Source: Micavibrio sp.
GTDB lineage: Bacteria; Pseudomonadota; Alphaproteobacteria; Micavibrionales; Micavibrionaceae
Length of the DNA stretch: 23,693 bases
Assembly (NCBI GenBank): GCA_030824805.1
Contig: JAPJRC010000033.1
Span: forward strand, 1 to 23,693
Direction: 5' to 3'
Of the stretch, positions 12,168 to 19,761 are shown piece by piece. Position numbers and translations under genes: made by a program. The notes under the pieces were generated by a model, which was not told the origin of the DNA, searched no databases, and worked only from the letters and a program-made list of their open reading frames with translations. Each line of letters begins with the position of its first letter. Position 1 is the stretch's first letter.

Positions 12168-13258
12168 TATTTTCTCAGTCTTTTTATCACGCGGTCATAG
12201 GCCGCAATGGCTTGGTCAATTTCGTCCGCGGTGGTAGCCCATCCGGTGGAAAACCGCAAGGCGGACTTCGCGCCGTCTTCACCGTAACCCATGGATTCCA
12301 ATACATGGGAGGGCTTGAAGGTTCCGGAAGAGCAGGCGGAACCGCTGGATACGGCAACGCCTTCGAGGTCCATCGCCATAAGGGCGGTTTCCGCGGGCGC
12401 TCCGGGCAGAAGCGCGCAGGTTGTGTTGGAGACGCGCGGTGCGTTTTCGGAAACGATGACCAGATCGTTCGCGACCTGTTTCAACGCGGATTCCAGTTTG
12501 TCCCGCAACGCTTTGGTATGCGTCTGATAGGTTTCCAGTTCGATGGCCGCGATTTTGGCGGCGGTGCCGAAACCGGCGATACCCGCGACATTTTCCGTGC
12601 CCGCGCGCTGGCGTTTTTCCTGACCGCCGCCGCGCATGAATTTCGGCATTTGCAAAGCTTCGCGGAAGACCAGCGCGCCAACGCCCTGGGGCCCGCCGAA
12701 TTTGTGTGCGGAGAGCGTGAGGTAGTCGACATCGAGCGCCTTGAAATCGAGCGATATGCGTCCGGCCGCCTGCACGGCATCGCAATGAAGCCTTGCGCCA
12801 TGGGCCTTAATGAGCGCGGCGATTTCCGCGACGGGTTGTATGACGCCCGTTTCGGAATTGACGAGCTGTATGCACACCAGATCCGCAGGCAGCAGTTTCT
12901 CCAACGCTGCGAGATCGACAATGCCGTCTTTGGTCACCGGGATTTTTTGCGCATTCGGTGCGGCTTCGATGATGGAAGGATGCTCGATCGCGGAGATCAA
13001 AACGCGTTTGTCCTGATAGCCGGAAAGAATGGTGTTGTTGCCTTCGGTCGCACCGGCGTTGAAGATGATTTGCGCTGCGCGCACATTCACAAGTGATGCG
13101 ACTTCGGCGCGAGCGTCCTCGACAATCTTGCGCGCCTCACGGCCAAAACCATGGATGGAAGAGGCGTTGCCGACAAAGCGCATCGCATCAGACGCCGAAG
13201 CGATTGCTTCGGGGCGTATGGGCGCGGTGGCGTTATAATCAAGATATATGCGGCGCAT
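12167..13258 (-). CDS. Cysteine desulfurase, NifS/IscS type (class V aminotransferase)
   Basis: This is a 363-residue PLP enzyme that takes sulfur from cysteine as a persulfide for Fe-S clusters and tRNA thiolation. The visible motifs are YLDYNATAP (5-13), the cofactor region GATEGNN (69-75), and HCDAVQAAG (158-166). The PLP lysine lies in SAHKFGGPQGVG (Lys186), and the persulfide Cys309 in SSGSACSSGTFKPSHVL, which is the group I (NifS/IscS) loop. It is shorter at the C-terminus than E. coli IscS and lacks an obvious scaffold-binding tail. The ATG at 13258-13256 has no clear Shine-Dalgarno. It is the first gene of the operon with ferredoxin and rsm22. No scaffold gene (iscU) is nearby. Confidence 0.95.
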   Translation of the reverse strand: MRRIYLDYNATAPIRPEAIASASDAMRFVGNASSIHGFGREARKIVEDARAEVASLVNVRAAQIIFNAGATEGNNTILSGYQDKRVLISAIEHPSIIEAAPNAQKIPVTKDGIVDLAALEKLLPADLVCIQLVNSETGVIQPVAEIAALIKAHGARLHCDAVQAAGRISLDFKALDVDYLTLSAHKFGGPQGVGALVFREALQMPKFMRGGGQEKRQRAGTENVAGIAGFGTAAKIAAIELETYQTHTKALRDKLESALKQVANDLVIVSENAPRVSNTTCALLPGAPAETALMAMDLEGVAVSSGSACSSGTFKPSHVLESMGYGEDGAKSALRFSTGWATTADEIDQAIAAYDRVIKRLRK

Positions 13259-13433
13259 GCAGCTTTATAAGCAAATCATTGAACTTTTAAAAGACTTAAG
13301 TGTAGCTATGGAAATTCAAGAAAAATCCAGTTACCCACAAAGAATCAAACACTTATACGAAAAATTTGGACTTTTGTGAATCGAGGGTCTAATACTTGTG
13401 CATAGATACTGTCCTTGTGTGGAAAGACAATCA

Positions 13434-14108
13434 ATGCCAGAAATTATTTTCAACGGCCCAGCAGGCCGCCTAGAAGCCCGTTATCACCATTCCAAAATTC
13501 CCAATGCGCCTTTGGCGCTCTGCCTGCATCCTTCGCCGGAGCATGGCGGGACCATGAACAACAAGAACACATATTTGCTGTACCAAGCGATGGTTGCGCG
13601 CGGTTTTTCGACCATGCGATTTAACTTCCGCGGCGTCGGCCGTAGCCAAGGTGTGTTCGATCGCGGTGAAGGCGAACTCTCGGATGCCGCCTCCGCGCTT
13701 GACTGGATGCAGCAGATCAACCCGAACGCGCCGTATGTGTGGGTCGCGGGATTCCAGTTCGGTGCTTGGATCGGCATGCAGCTTTTGATGCGCCGTCCGG
13801 AAATTCAAGGTTTCATCTCCGTTGCGCCGCCGGCCAACATCTATGATTTCAGCTTCCTCGCGCCTTGCCCGAGCTCAGGTTTGATCCTGCACGGACAAAA
13901 GGACAATATCGTTCCCGAGCCGAGCGTGCAGAAACTGGTCGAGAAACTGCAGGCGCAAAAAGGCATCAGCATCGATTACCGCGTTGTGCCCAATGCCAAC
14001 CATTTCTTTCACGAGAGAACGGACGACATGGTGGCCCACGTGCACGACCATATGAACAAGGCACAGGGCGGACGCAACGTCACGCCGCTGCTCGCAAAAG
14101 CGGCCTAA
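13434..14108 (+). CDS. Alpha/beta hydrolase-fold protein lacking the nucleophile Ser
   Basis: This is a 224-residue protein of the small alpha/beta hydrolase group (COG2945-like). The fold signs are CLHPSPEHGGTMNN after the first strand, the oxyanion-side strand FSTMRFNFRGVGRSQG, the nucleophile-elbow region WVAGFQFGAWIGM, then SVAPPANIYDFSF, LHGQKDNIVP, and late His in NANHFFHE. The elbow normally reads G-x-S-x-G; here it is G-F-Q-F-G (about residue 103), so Gln replaces the nucleophile. The acid (Asp in GQKDNIVP) and His remain. I recall that relatives in this clade share the Gln, so it may be a conserved non-hydrolytic form. The ATG at 13434 follows GGAAAG by seven bases; it is preferred over an upstream in-frame ATG at 13398. 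Confidence 0.82.
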   Translation: MPEIIFNGPAGRLEARYHHSKIPNAPLALCLHPSPEHGGTMNNKNTYLLYQAMVARGFSTMRFNFRGVGRSQGVFDRGEGELSDAASALDWMQQINPNAPYVWVAGFQFGAWIGMQLLMRRPEIQGFISVAPPANIYDFSFLAPCPSSGLILHGQKDNIVPEPSVQKLVEKLQAQKGISIDYRVVPNANHFFHERTDDMVAHVHDHMNKAQGGRNVTPLLAKAA

Positions 14109-14123
14109 TGCAAAAAGCTTAGA

Positions 14124-14155
14124 AAAACCCCGCCGTGATGCGGGGTTTTCTTTTA
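14124..14155 (+). terminator. Rho-independent terminator after the hydrolase-fold gene
   Basis: AAAACCCCGC (14124-14133) pairs perfectly with GCGGGGTTTT (14140-14149) around a six-base loop. It is followed by CTTTTA. It separates the hydrolase-fold gene from chrA, so chrA likely needs its own promoter in the short gap or depends on read-through. Confidence 0.9.
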
Positions 14156-14171
14156 CCGGAAGTGTGGCGTT

Positions 14172-15314
14172 ATGAAGGAATCATATCTTTCTATATTTCT
14201 GACATTCCTGAAGTTCGGTGCGCTGGCATGGGGCGGGCCCGTGGCGCAAATCGCGATGATCCGTGAAGAGCTTGTGGAGCGCAAGCAATGGATCACGCCG
14301 GAAAAATTCCAGCGCGTGCTGGCCATCTATCAGGCGTTGCCCGGACCGGAAGCCCACGAACTCTGCGTCTATTTCGGCATGATCAGAAGAGGCCGGCCCG
14401 GCGGCTTTCTCGCAGGGCTTGGATTCATGCTGCCGGGATTGTTGCTGATCCTGCTGCTGGCCGCGGCGTATGAAGCGTTCGGTGCCAAGGCGCTTCTTCC
14501 GTTTTTCGTCGGCGTGGCGCCCGCGGTGACAGCGCTGATCGCGCGGGCCCTGCATCATCTGGGCGGCAAAATTCTTATCAATCGCCGTCTTTTTTGCCTT
14601 GCCGTTGCCGCAGGCGTTATGACGTTGCTGCATGTCCATTTCCTGATCGTGTTTATGGTTGCTGCAATCGCGCAGTTTGCCTGGGCACGATACGGCACGT
14701 ATGCAGGTTACGTCGCGATGGGCGTTTTATCGTTGCTGAGCGTCTTGGCATTCATACAGCACGAGGCTGTGCCTGTTGCGGTATCGGGCGAAGGCGCGTT
14801 GTTTTGGGACGGGTTGAAGGCGGGCCTTCTGTCTTTTGGCGGCGCATACACCGCAATACCGTTTCTGCGGGACAGCATGGTTGATGTATATCCCGCCATC
14901 ACCCACGAAGCGTTTCTGGACAGTATTGCGCTTTCGAATGTGGTTCCGGCCCCTCTTGTGATTTTCGGCACGTTCCTGGGGTATCTCGCCGGAGGATTGG
15001 GCGGTGCGTTCTTGATAACGGCGGGCATTTTTCTTCCGGCCTTTTCTTTCACGCTTCTGGGGCACCGCTATATTGAAAAGGCAATTGAAAATCCTGCGTT
15101 TCATGGCGTGCTCGACGCCATCGCGGCCAGTGTGATCGGATTGTTGTTTGTAACGCTCGTCGAGATTGCGTTGCACACCCTGACCGGGCCGCTTTCGCTT
15201 GTGATTTTCCTTTTGGCCCTTGCGGGTTTGTATTGCATCCGTTGGAAATGGGTTGTTCCGCTTGTCATTCTCACTTGCGGCGTCGCAGGCTATGGCGTCA
15301 GCCTGTTCTTGTAA
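14172..15314 (+). CDS. chrA: Chromate transporter ChrA
   Basis: ChrA proteins are inner-membrane carriers that export chromate with the proton gradient. The 380-residue protein has the two-half structure of the long ChrA form. The first half starts FLKFGALAWGGPVAQIAMI (13-31) with EALPGP-like QALPGPEAHELCVYFGM and RGRPGGFLAGLGFMLPG. The second half repeats the pattern with GLLSFGGAYTAIPFLRD (about 217-233) and SNVVPAPLVIFGTFLGYLAGG. About ten hydrophobic segments are visible. The ATG at 14172 has GGAAG nine bases upstream. A terminator lies just before it and no regulator (chrB) adjoins. It converges with the VOC gene at 15329. Confidence 0.93.
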   Translation: MKESYLSIFLTFLKFGALAWGGPVAQIAMIREELVERKQWITPEKFQRVLAIYQALPGPEAHELCVYFGMIRRGRPGGFLAGLGFMLPGLLLILLLAAAYEAFGAKALLPFFVGVAPAVTALIARALHHLGGKILINRRLFCLAVAAGVMTLLHVHFLIVFMVAAIAQFAWARYGTYAGYVAMGVLSLLSVLAFIQHEAVPVAVSGEGALFWDGLKAGLLSFGGAYTAIPFLRDSMVDVYPAITHEAFLDSIALSNVVPAPLVIFGTFLGYLAGGLGGAFLITAGIFLPAFSFTLLGHRYIEKAIENPAFHGVLDAIAASVIGLLFVTLVEIALHTLTGPLSLVIFLLALAGLYCIRWKWVVPLVILTCGVAGYGVSLFL

Positions 15315-15319
15315 GCGCG

Positions 15320-15335
15320 CGCCTATATTTAGGCG
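15320..15335. other. Small hairpin between convergent chrA and VOC genes
   Basis: CGCCTA and TAGGCG pair around TATT, covering the stop codon of the VOC gene. There is no T tract on either side, so it is a weak terminator candidate at best. Confidence 0.3.
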
Positions 15336-15745
15336 ATCAGATAGGCGGTAGTTGCGGTGATATCGTGCGGCGTGGTGATGCGCAGATAATATCCGAACGG
15401 ATCCTTAAGGCGGAAATCGTGCAGGCCCCAAGGTTTTTTGCGCATGGGTTCGACAAGATATTCGCTGTCCCTGAATGCGTCGTACAACGCGTCGAGATTT
15501 TCCAGCTCTAGCACCACCTCAACGCCCTTGCCGAGCGGGCTTTGCGCCGGAAAAGTTTTGAAATAGGGGTGGTCGTGCACATCGTCGTTGCCGCACCAGA
15601 AGCGCAATAGGTTGTTGCCGGACTTCATCACAAGGTAGCCTTTGTGCCCGTCGGGCGCCTGTTCCCACACGGTTTCAAAGCCGAGGCGGGTGTAGAATTC
15701 CCGCACCGGTGTGAAATCGGACACATGCAGCTCGATAGACGCCAT
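15329..15745 (-). CDS. VOC family (glyoxalase/bleomycin-resistance fold) protein
   Basis: This 138-residue protein has a typical VOC layout. It opens with SIELHVSDFTPVREFYTRLGF (a strand, a helix and the G-F turn). A middle part follows with HPYFKTFPAQSPLGKGVEVVLEL. The second half contains KPWGLHDFRLKDPFGYYLRIT, a pattern common in VOC proteins annotated as glyoxalase or bleomycin resistance. The substrate is unknown. It is not closely similar to the VOC protein at 1973. Its ATG (15745-15743) overlaps the stop of bcp by one base (TAATG), so the two are translationally coupled and may share an oxidative or electrophile-stress role. Confidence 0.85.
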   Translation of the reverse strand: MASIELHVSDFTPVREFYTRLGFETVWEQAPDGHKGYLVMKSGNNLLRFWCGNDDVHDHPYFKTFPAQSPLGKGVEVVLELENLDALYDAFRDSEYLVEPMRKKPWGLHDFRLKDPFGYYLRITTPHDITATTAYLIA

Positions 15746-16224
15746 TATGCCGCTTTCTTTTGTTCCTTGAGCACGGCGAGCACGTCTTCAGTGTGGCCGG
15801 GGACTTTTACCTTGGGCCAGATTTTCACGATCTTGCCTTTGGGGTCGATCAAAAGCGTCGTGCGCTCGATGCCCATATATTTGCGGCCGTACATGGATTT
15901 CTCGACCCACACGCCGTAACGTTCGCAGACATCGCCGTGTTCGTCGGAGGCGAGAGGGAATTGCAGGTCGTATTTTTCCTTGAATTTATTGTGCTTCTTC
16001 ACGCTGCACTTGGAAACGCCGACAATGGCCACGCCGAGCTTTTCAAATGATTTTATGTTTTCGGAAAACGAGCAGGATTCCGCCGTGCAGCCCGACGTGT
16101 CGTCTTTCGGATAGAAATAAACGAGAACATACTCACCCTTCATGTCGGACAGGCGAAAATGCCCTTCGTTGTCGGTGGGGAGATCAATTTCCGGCGCGGC
16201 GGAACCTTCTTTCAAAGCGGTCAT
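15745..16224 (-). CDS. bcp: Thioredoxin-dependent peroxiredoxin, Bcp/PrxQ type
   Basis: Bcp reduces hydrogen peroxide and organic peroxides using thioredoxin. The 159-residue protein has APEIDLP, the strand YVLVYFYPKDDTSGCTAESCSF with peroxidatic Cys46 and resolving Cys51 five residues apart (the Bcp spacing), and RTTLLIDPKGKI. Ser replaces the usual Pro in the DDTPGC turn. Two ATGs six bases apart are possible (16230 and 16224). The AAGAAGG lies directly against the first but six bases before the second, so I choose 16224. It is followed by a VOC gene through a TAATG overlap. Confidence 0.93.
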   Translation of the reverse strand: MTALKEGSAAPEIDLPTDNEGHFRLSDMKGEYVLVYFYPKDDTSGCTAESCSFSENIKSFEKLGVAIVGVSKCSVKKHNKFKEKYDLQFPLASDEHGDVCERYGVWVEKSMYGRKYMGIERTTLLIDPKGKIVKIWPKVKVPGHTEDVLAVLKEQKKAA

Positions 16225-16372
16225 TGGCATCCTTCTTGCTTATGCGTTCGGGTCGTCTGGGATGGCTTTAACGTGGCACAATGGAGGCCAAAGTCAAGAA
16301 ACCAAGCTGACAAACGTATATTTTTATCCTATTGTTTAACTTGATTAATCTGCCTTTACCGAGGATCGGCCC

Positions 16373-19300
16373 TTGTTCAAGCCCCTGCTTAAAATAAGCC
16401 ACCGCACGCTGCTTATCACAATGAACACCATTATGATCCTGGCGATGCTGTGCGCCATAGGGTTCGGCCTGTTCATGTGGAAGCTTTCGCAGGGGCCCAT
16501 CAGCATCGCGTGGGCGAAGGATTATGTCGAAGAGGCGCTGTCGAACGAAGACGAGCAGCTCACGGTGCGTTTCGACAACATGGTGTTCACATGGCCCGAA
16601 CTGCAGGGGCCGTTCATTCTCGATCTTTCCAAACTCAAAGTCAGCAAGGGTGGCAAGGAAGCCGACTCCCTCACCATCGAGAGCGCATCGGTCGGCCTGT
16701 CGCGCGGCGCGCTTTTTTTCGGCGCCATACGCCCTGTCAGTGTCGAGATCAACGCGCCGTCGCTCGAACTTGTGCGCACGAAGCAAGGCGAACTTAATCT
16801 CTTCATCAAGGACAAGGAAACGCAGGAGGCAAAGCCTCTGCCGGATGTAGAAGACAAGCCGGACCCGGGACAGGAGATCGCACAGATATTCAAGGATATG
16901 GCGACACACAAGCGCGGCAGTTTCATCTCGCGTCTCGACAAGTTCGTCATCAAGAATGCCAGCGTTGCCGTAAGAGACTATGAATACGGCCTGTCGTGGT
17001 ATCTGACCGATTTTGATTTCGGCCTTGCCGAACACCCGCAAGGCATCGCGGCTTCGCTTGATATCGATCTGCCCGGCGGGCGCGACAAGGAAGCCTCTAT
17101 CAAGGTGGACATGGTCTACCGCAAGGAAACGGACGATTTCCGCGCGGCCGCGCGCGTCAACGACCTGAACCCTTATTTCGTTTCGCGCTTCCTGCCTGTG
17201 CCGGAAGATCTGGCGGGGCAGGATTTGTTTTTGTCGGGCGAACTCGAACTGGCGGCGGATACGAACCTGACGCCGACCTATATCAGCTTCAACGGATCCA
17301 TCCCGTCGGGCAGCGTGAATATTCCGGCGGAGTTCGATGCGCCGATCACACTCAAGGATATTGTTCTGAAAGCCGATTACAAATCGAGCGATGACAATGT
17401 GAATATTTCACAGATCTCCGGCGAGATCGGCGGCATAGCATTTGCGGGTGAAGCGAAAGGAAGCTTTGCCGAAAAATCCATGAGCCTTCCCATAGAGCTG
17501 CGCGTGGCCAATGCGGACTTGAAACAGATTCCCCCGCTCTTCCCGAAATCCGAACATGACGGCGAGGCCTATACATGGCTGGGCCGGGATATCGAGGCGG
17601 GACAATTCAGCAATGTTGTGCTGAAAATGGTGATGGCGGGCGAGAAAGTGCACAACGAAGAGCTGGACCGTGAAGAATGGTCTATCGACGTGCCGCAACT
17701 GACGCTCGATTTTGCCTTCGAAGGCGCGAGCGTGCGCTACAGCCCGACATTGATGCCGGTCACCGAGGGCAAAGGCACGGGCAAGCTCGATCTGGCCGAG
17801 GAGGTTCTGACCATCAACGGCGAGAGCGGCAAGATCGGCGACCTCGAAGGGCGCGATATCAAAGTCGTGGTAACGGACCTGATGCGCGCCGGTGCGGGTT
17901 ATGTCACGGTCGATCTGAAAGCCAAGGGGCCTGTCGCGACTGCGCTGGGTTATATTGCGGCAGAGCCTATCAATATGGGCAAGGAAGAAATAGGCATCGA
18001 TGCATCCAAGGTAAAAGGCACCATTGATGCCGCGGTAAGCGTCGGCCTTCCCACCATCAAGGATATCCCGAAAGAGGATGTGAAGGTGGATATCAACGGC
18101 ACGCTGTCGGAACTCAGCATTCCCGAAGTGGTGGAGGGGCTTACGCTGTCCGGCGGCCCGTTGGCGCTGGCGACCGAGCCGGGCGGTTTCCGCATCAAGG
18201 GCGATGCCGCGCTCGCAGGGCGCGCGACGAAGCTTGAATGGCACCAGTATTTCGAGAGCAAGGGCAACCCGTATTCCATGAAGATCGATGCCAGCATCGG
18301 CGCCGACCAGGAACTGCGCAACCATTTCGGCGTCAATCTGGACGAGTATGTCAGCGGCACAGTGCCGGTGGATGTTGTGTATACGGACAAGGGCGACGGT
18401 ACGCAGAGCGTCGATGTGAAAGGCGATCTTACGCCCGCGCGCATCTATATCGATCCGTTCAAGTATGAAAAGAAGGCCGGTACCGCGGCCTCTGTAACCG
18501 CCAGGGCTTCACTCAAGGACAATGTCATCAAGCAATTGAGCGATGTCAGCATCACGGGCAATGATTTTTCCGTCAGCAAAGCAACGATCAATTTCGCACC
18601 GATGAACGGCAAGAGCGCCGATCTTTCGAGCGGCAATCTTCCGAACGCGGTCATCGGCAAGACGAGGATGGCGGTGACGTTCAAGGTCGATGACAAGAAC
18701 GTGATGAATGTCGATGCCAAGGGATCGGTGTTTGACCTCGCGCCGTTCCTGCAGGAAACCGAAAGCTCGGACATGGGGCTTCAGGCGCAGGGGCAATTGC
18801 CCAAGAAAAAACAGCAGGCAATGGCAATCACCATGACCGCCGATGAAATGCTGGGCGCGAACGGGCAATCCGTACGCGGGGCAAAATCCTATCTGCAAAC
18901 GGATACGGAAGGCGATATCACACGCGTAACGCTAGAAGGCAGCGTGGGCAAGGCCGGTCGTTTGCTTGTGCGCTTTATGCCCGATTCCACAAGCCGCCGC
19001 ACGTTCCGTCTGGAGACCAACGATGCTGGCGCCGTGCTGTACACGTTCGGGCTTTACGAGAATATTCACGGCGGTACGCTCATCATCTATGGCGCACCGG
19101 AAGGCGGAGATTTGCGTGACGATCTGTTCGGATCGATGCGCATGGAGAATTTCCGCGTGGTAAAAGCGCCCGCGCTGGCGAGCCTTCTGAGCCTCATGAG
19201 CCTTTCCGGCGTCGGCGACCTGCTGAGCAACCAGGGGCTTGTCTTCTCGAAGCTTGAATCGAACTTCGAATGGCGTTTTCGCCCGGACGGAAACCTGCTT

Positions 19301-19729
19301 GTCATCAAAGACGGCAAGACGTCGGGTTCGAGCGTTGGCCTGACGTTCGAAGGCGTGGTCGACCGCGGCAGGAAAAAAACCGATGTCTCGGGCACGATCA
19401 TTCCGATGACGGAGATCAATTCTATCATTGCGAAAATACCGCTGCTCGGGAACATTCTCGGCGGCGACACAGGCCTGATTGCGGCGACCTATACCATGAA
19501 GGGGCCGAGCAACAACCCGAGCGTCATGGTAAACCCGCTCTCCGTTCTGGCGCCGGGCTTCCTGCGCAACATTCTTTTCGAAGGCGGATACGAAAGCAAA
19601 ATTCCGGAAGATTCACAAAGCATCGTGAAGCCTTCAGAGAAACAGCAAAAGAAAAAGGAGCCGGTGAAAGCGGCCCCCAACGCATCGCCAAAGCCATCGG
19701 CCACGGTAAAAAGCAAACCCGCCAATTAG
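16373..19729 (+). CDS. AsmA/YhdP-like (DUF3971) large envelope protein
   Basis: This 1118-residue protein has one N-terminal membrane segment (about residues 14-37, ending FGLFMWKLSQGPISI) and a very long periplasmic part of repeating beta-strand character. The C-terminal section has the AsmA-like core: LYTFGLYENIHGGTLIIYG, FRVVKAPALASLLSLMSLSG, LESNFEWRFRPDGNLLVIKDG, and GTIIPMTEINSIIAKIPLLG, at about residues 880-1060. A charged, Lys/Pro-rich tail closes it. Members are bridge-like proteins thought to move phospholipids or stabilise the outer membrane. The start is a TTG with GAGG about eight bases upstream; the first in-frame ATG, 16 codons later, has no ribosome site and would cut the cytoplasmic lead. 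The stop codon lies within the terminator hairpin. Confidence 0.88.
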   Translation: MFKPLLKISHRTLLITMNTIMILAMLCAIGFGLFMWKLSQGPISIAWAKDYVEEALSNEDEQLTVRFDNMVFTWPELQGPFILDLSKLKVSKGGKEADSLTIESASVGLSRGALFFGAIRPVSVEINAPSLELVRTKQGELNLFIKDKETQEAKPLPDVEDKPDPGQEIAQIFKDMATHKRGSFISRLDKFVIKNASVAVRDYEYGLSWYLTDFDFGLAEHPQGIAASLDIDLPGGRDKEASIKVDMVYRKETDDFRAAARVNDLNPYFVSRFLPVPEDLAGQDLFLSGELELAADTNLTPTYISFNGSIPSGSVNIPAEFDAPITLKDIVLKADYKSSDDNVNISQISGEIGGIAFAGEAKGSFAEKSMSLPIELRVANADLKQIPPLFPKSEHDGEAYTWLGRDIEAGQFSNVVLKMVMAGEKVHNEELDREEWSIDVPQLTLDFAFEGASVRYSPTLMPVTEGKGTGKLDLAEEVLTINGESGKIGDLEGRDIKVVVTDLMRAGAGYVTVDLKAKGPVATALGYIAAEPINMGKEEIGIDASKVKGTIDAAVSVGLPTIKDIPKEDVKVDINGTLSELSIPEVVEGLTLSGGPLALATEPGGFRIKGDAALAGRATKLEWHQYFESKGNPYSMKIDASIGADQELRNHFGVNLDEYVSGTVPVDVVYTDKGDGTQSVDVKGDLTPARIYIDPFKYEKKAGTAASVTARASLKDNVIKQLSDVSITGNDFSVSKATINFAPMNGKSADLSSGNLPNAVIGKTRMAVTFKVDDKNVMNVDAKGSVFDLAPFLQETESSDMGLQAQGQLPKKKQQAMAITMTADEMLGANGQSVRGAKSYLQTDTEGDITRVTLEGSVGKAGRLLVRFMPDSTSRRTFRLETNDAGAVLYTFGLYENIHGGTLIIYGAPEGGDLRDDLFGSMRMENFRVVKAPALASLLSLMSLSGVGDLLSNQGLVFSKLESNFEWRFRPDGNLLVIKDGKTSGSSVGLTFEGVVDRGRKKTDVSGTIIPMTEINSIIAKIPLLGNILGGDTGLIAATYTMKGPSNNPSVMVNPLSVLAPGFLRNILFEGGYESKIPEDSQSIVKPSEKQQKKKEPVKAAPNASPKPSATVKSKPAN

Positions 19730-19741
19730 GCGGGTTTTTCT
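19715..19741. terminator. Bidirectional rho-independent terminator overlapping the asmA-like stop
   Basis: AAACCCGCC (19715-19723) pairs with GGCGGGTTT (19729-19737) around AATTA, with the TAG stop straddling loop and stem (19727-19729). T-runs follow on both strands (TTTTTC rightward, GCTTTTTA leftward), so it can also end tyrS. Confidence 0.85.
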
Positions 19742-19761
19742 TGGGTAGATCTAACCGGTTT

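Noticed and set aside
13308..13379. A 23-codon ORF (MEIQEKSSYPQRIKHLYEKFGLL) in the AT-rich spacer between the desulfurase and the hydrolase-fold gene.
   Set aside because: It has no clear Shine-Dalgarno or promoter, and is short enough to arise by chance in AT-rich DNA.
17408..18325. A 305-codon antisense ORF within the AsmA-like gene.
   Set aside because: It is a shadow frame rich in Arg, His and Ala; the plus-strand frame is continuous for 1118 residues with recognisable C-terminal motifs.
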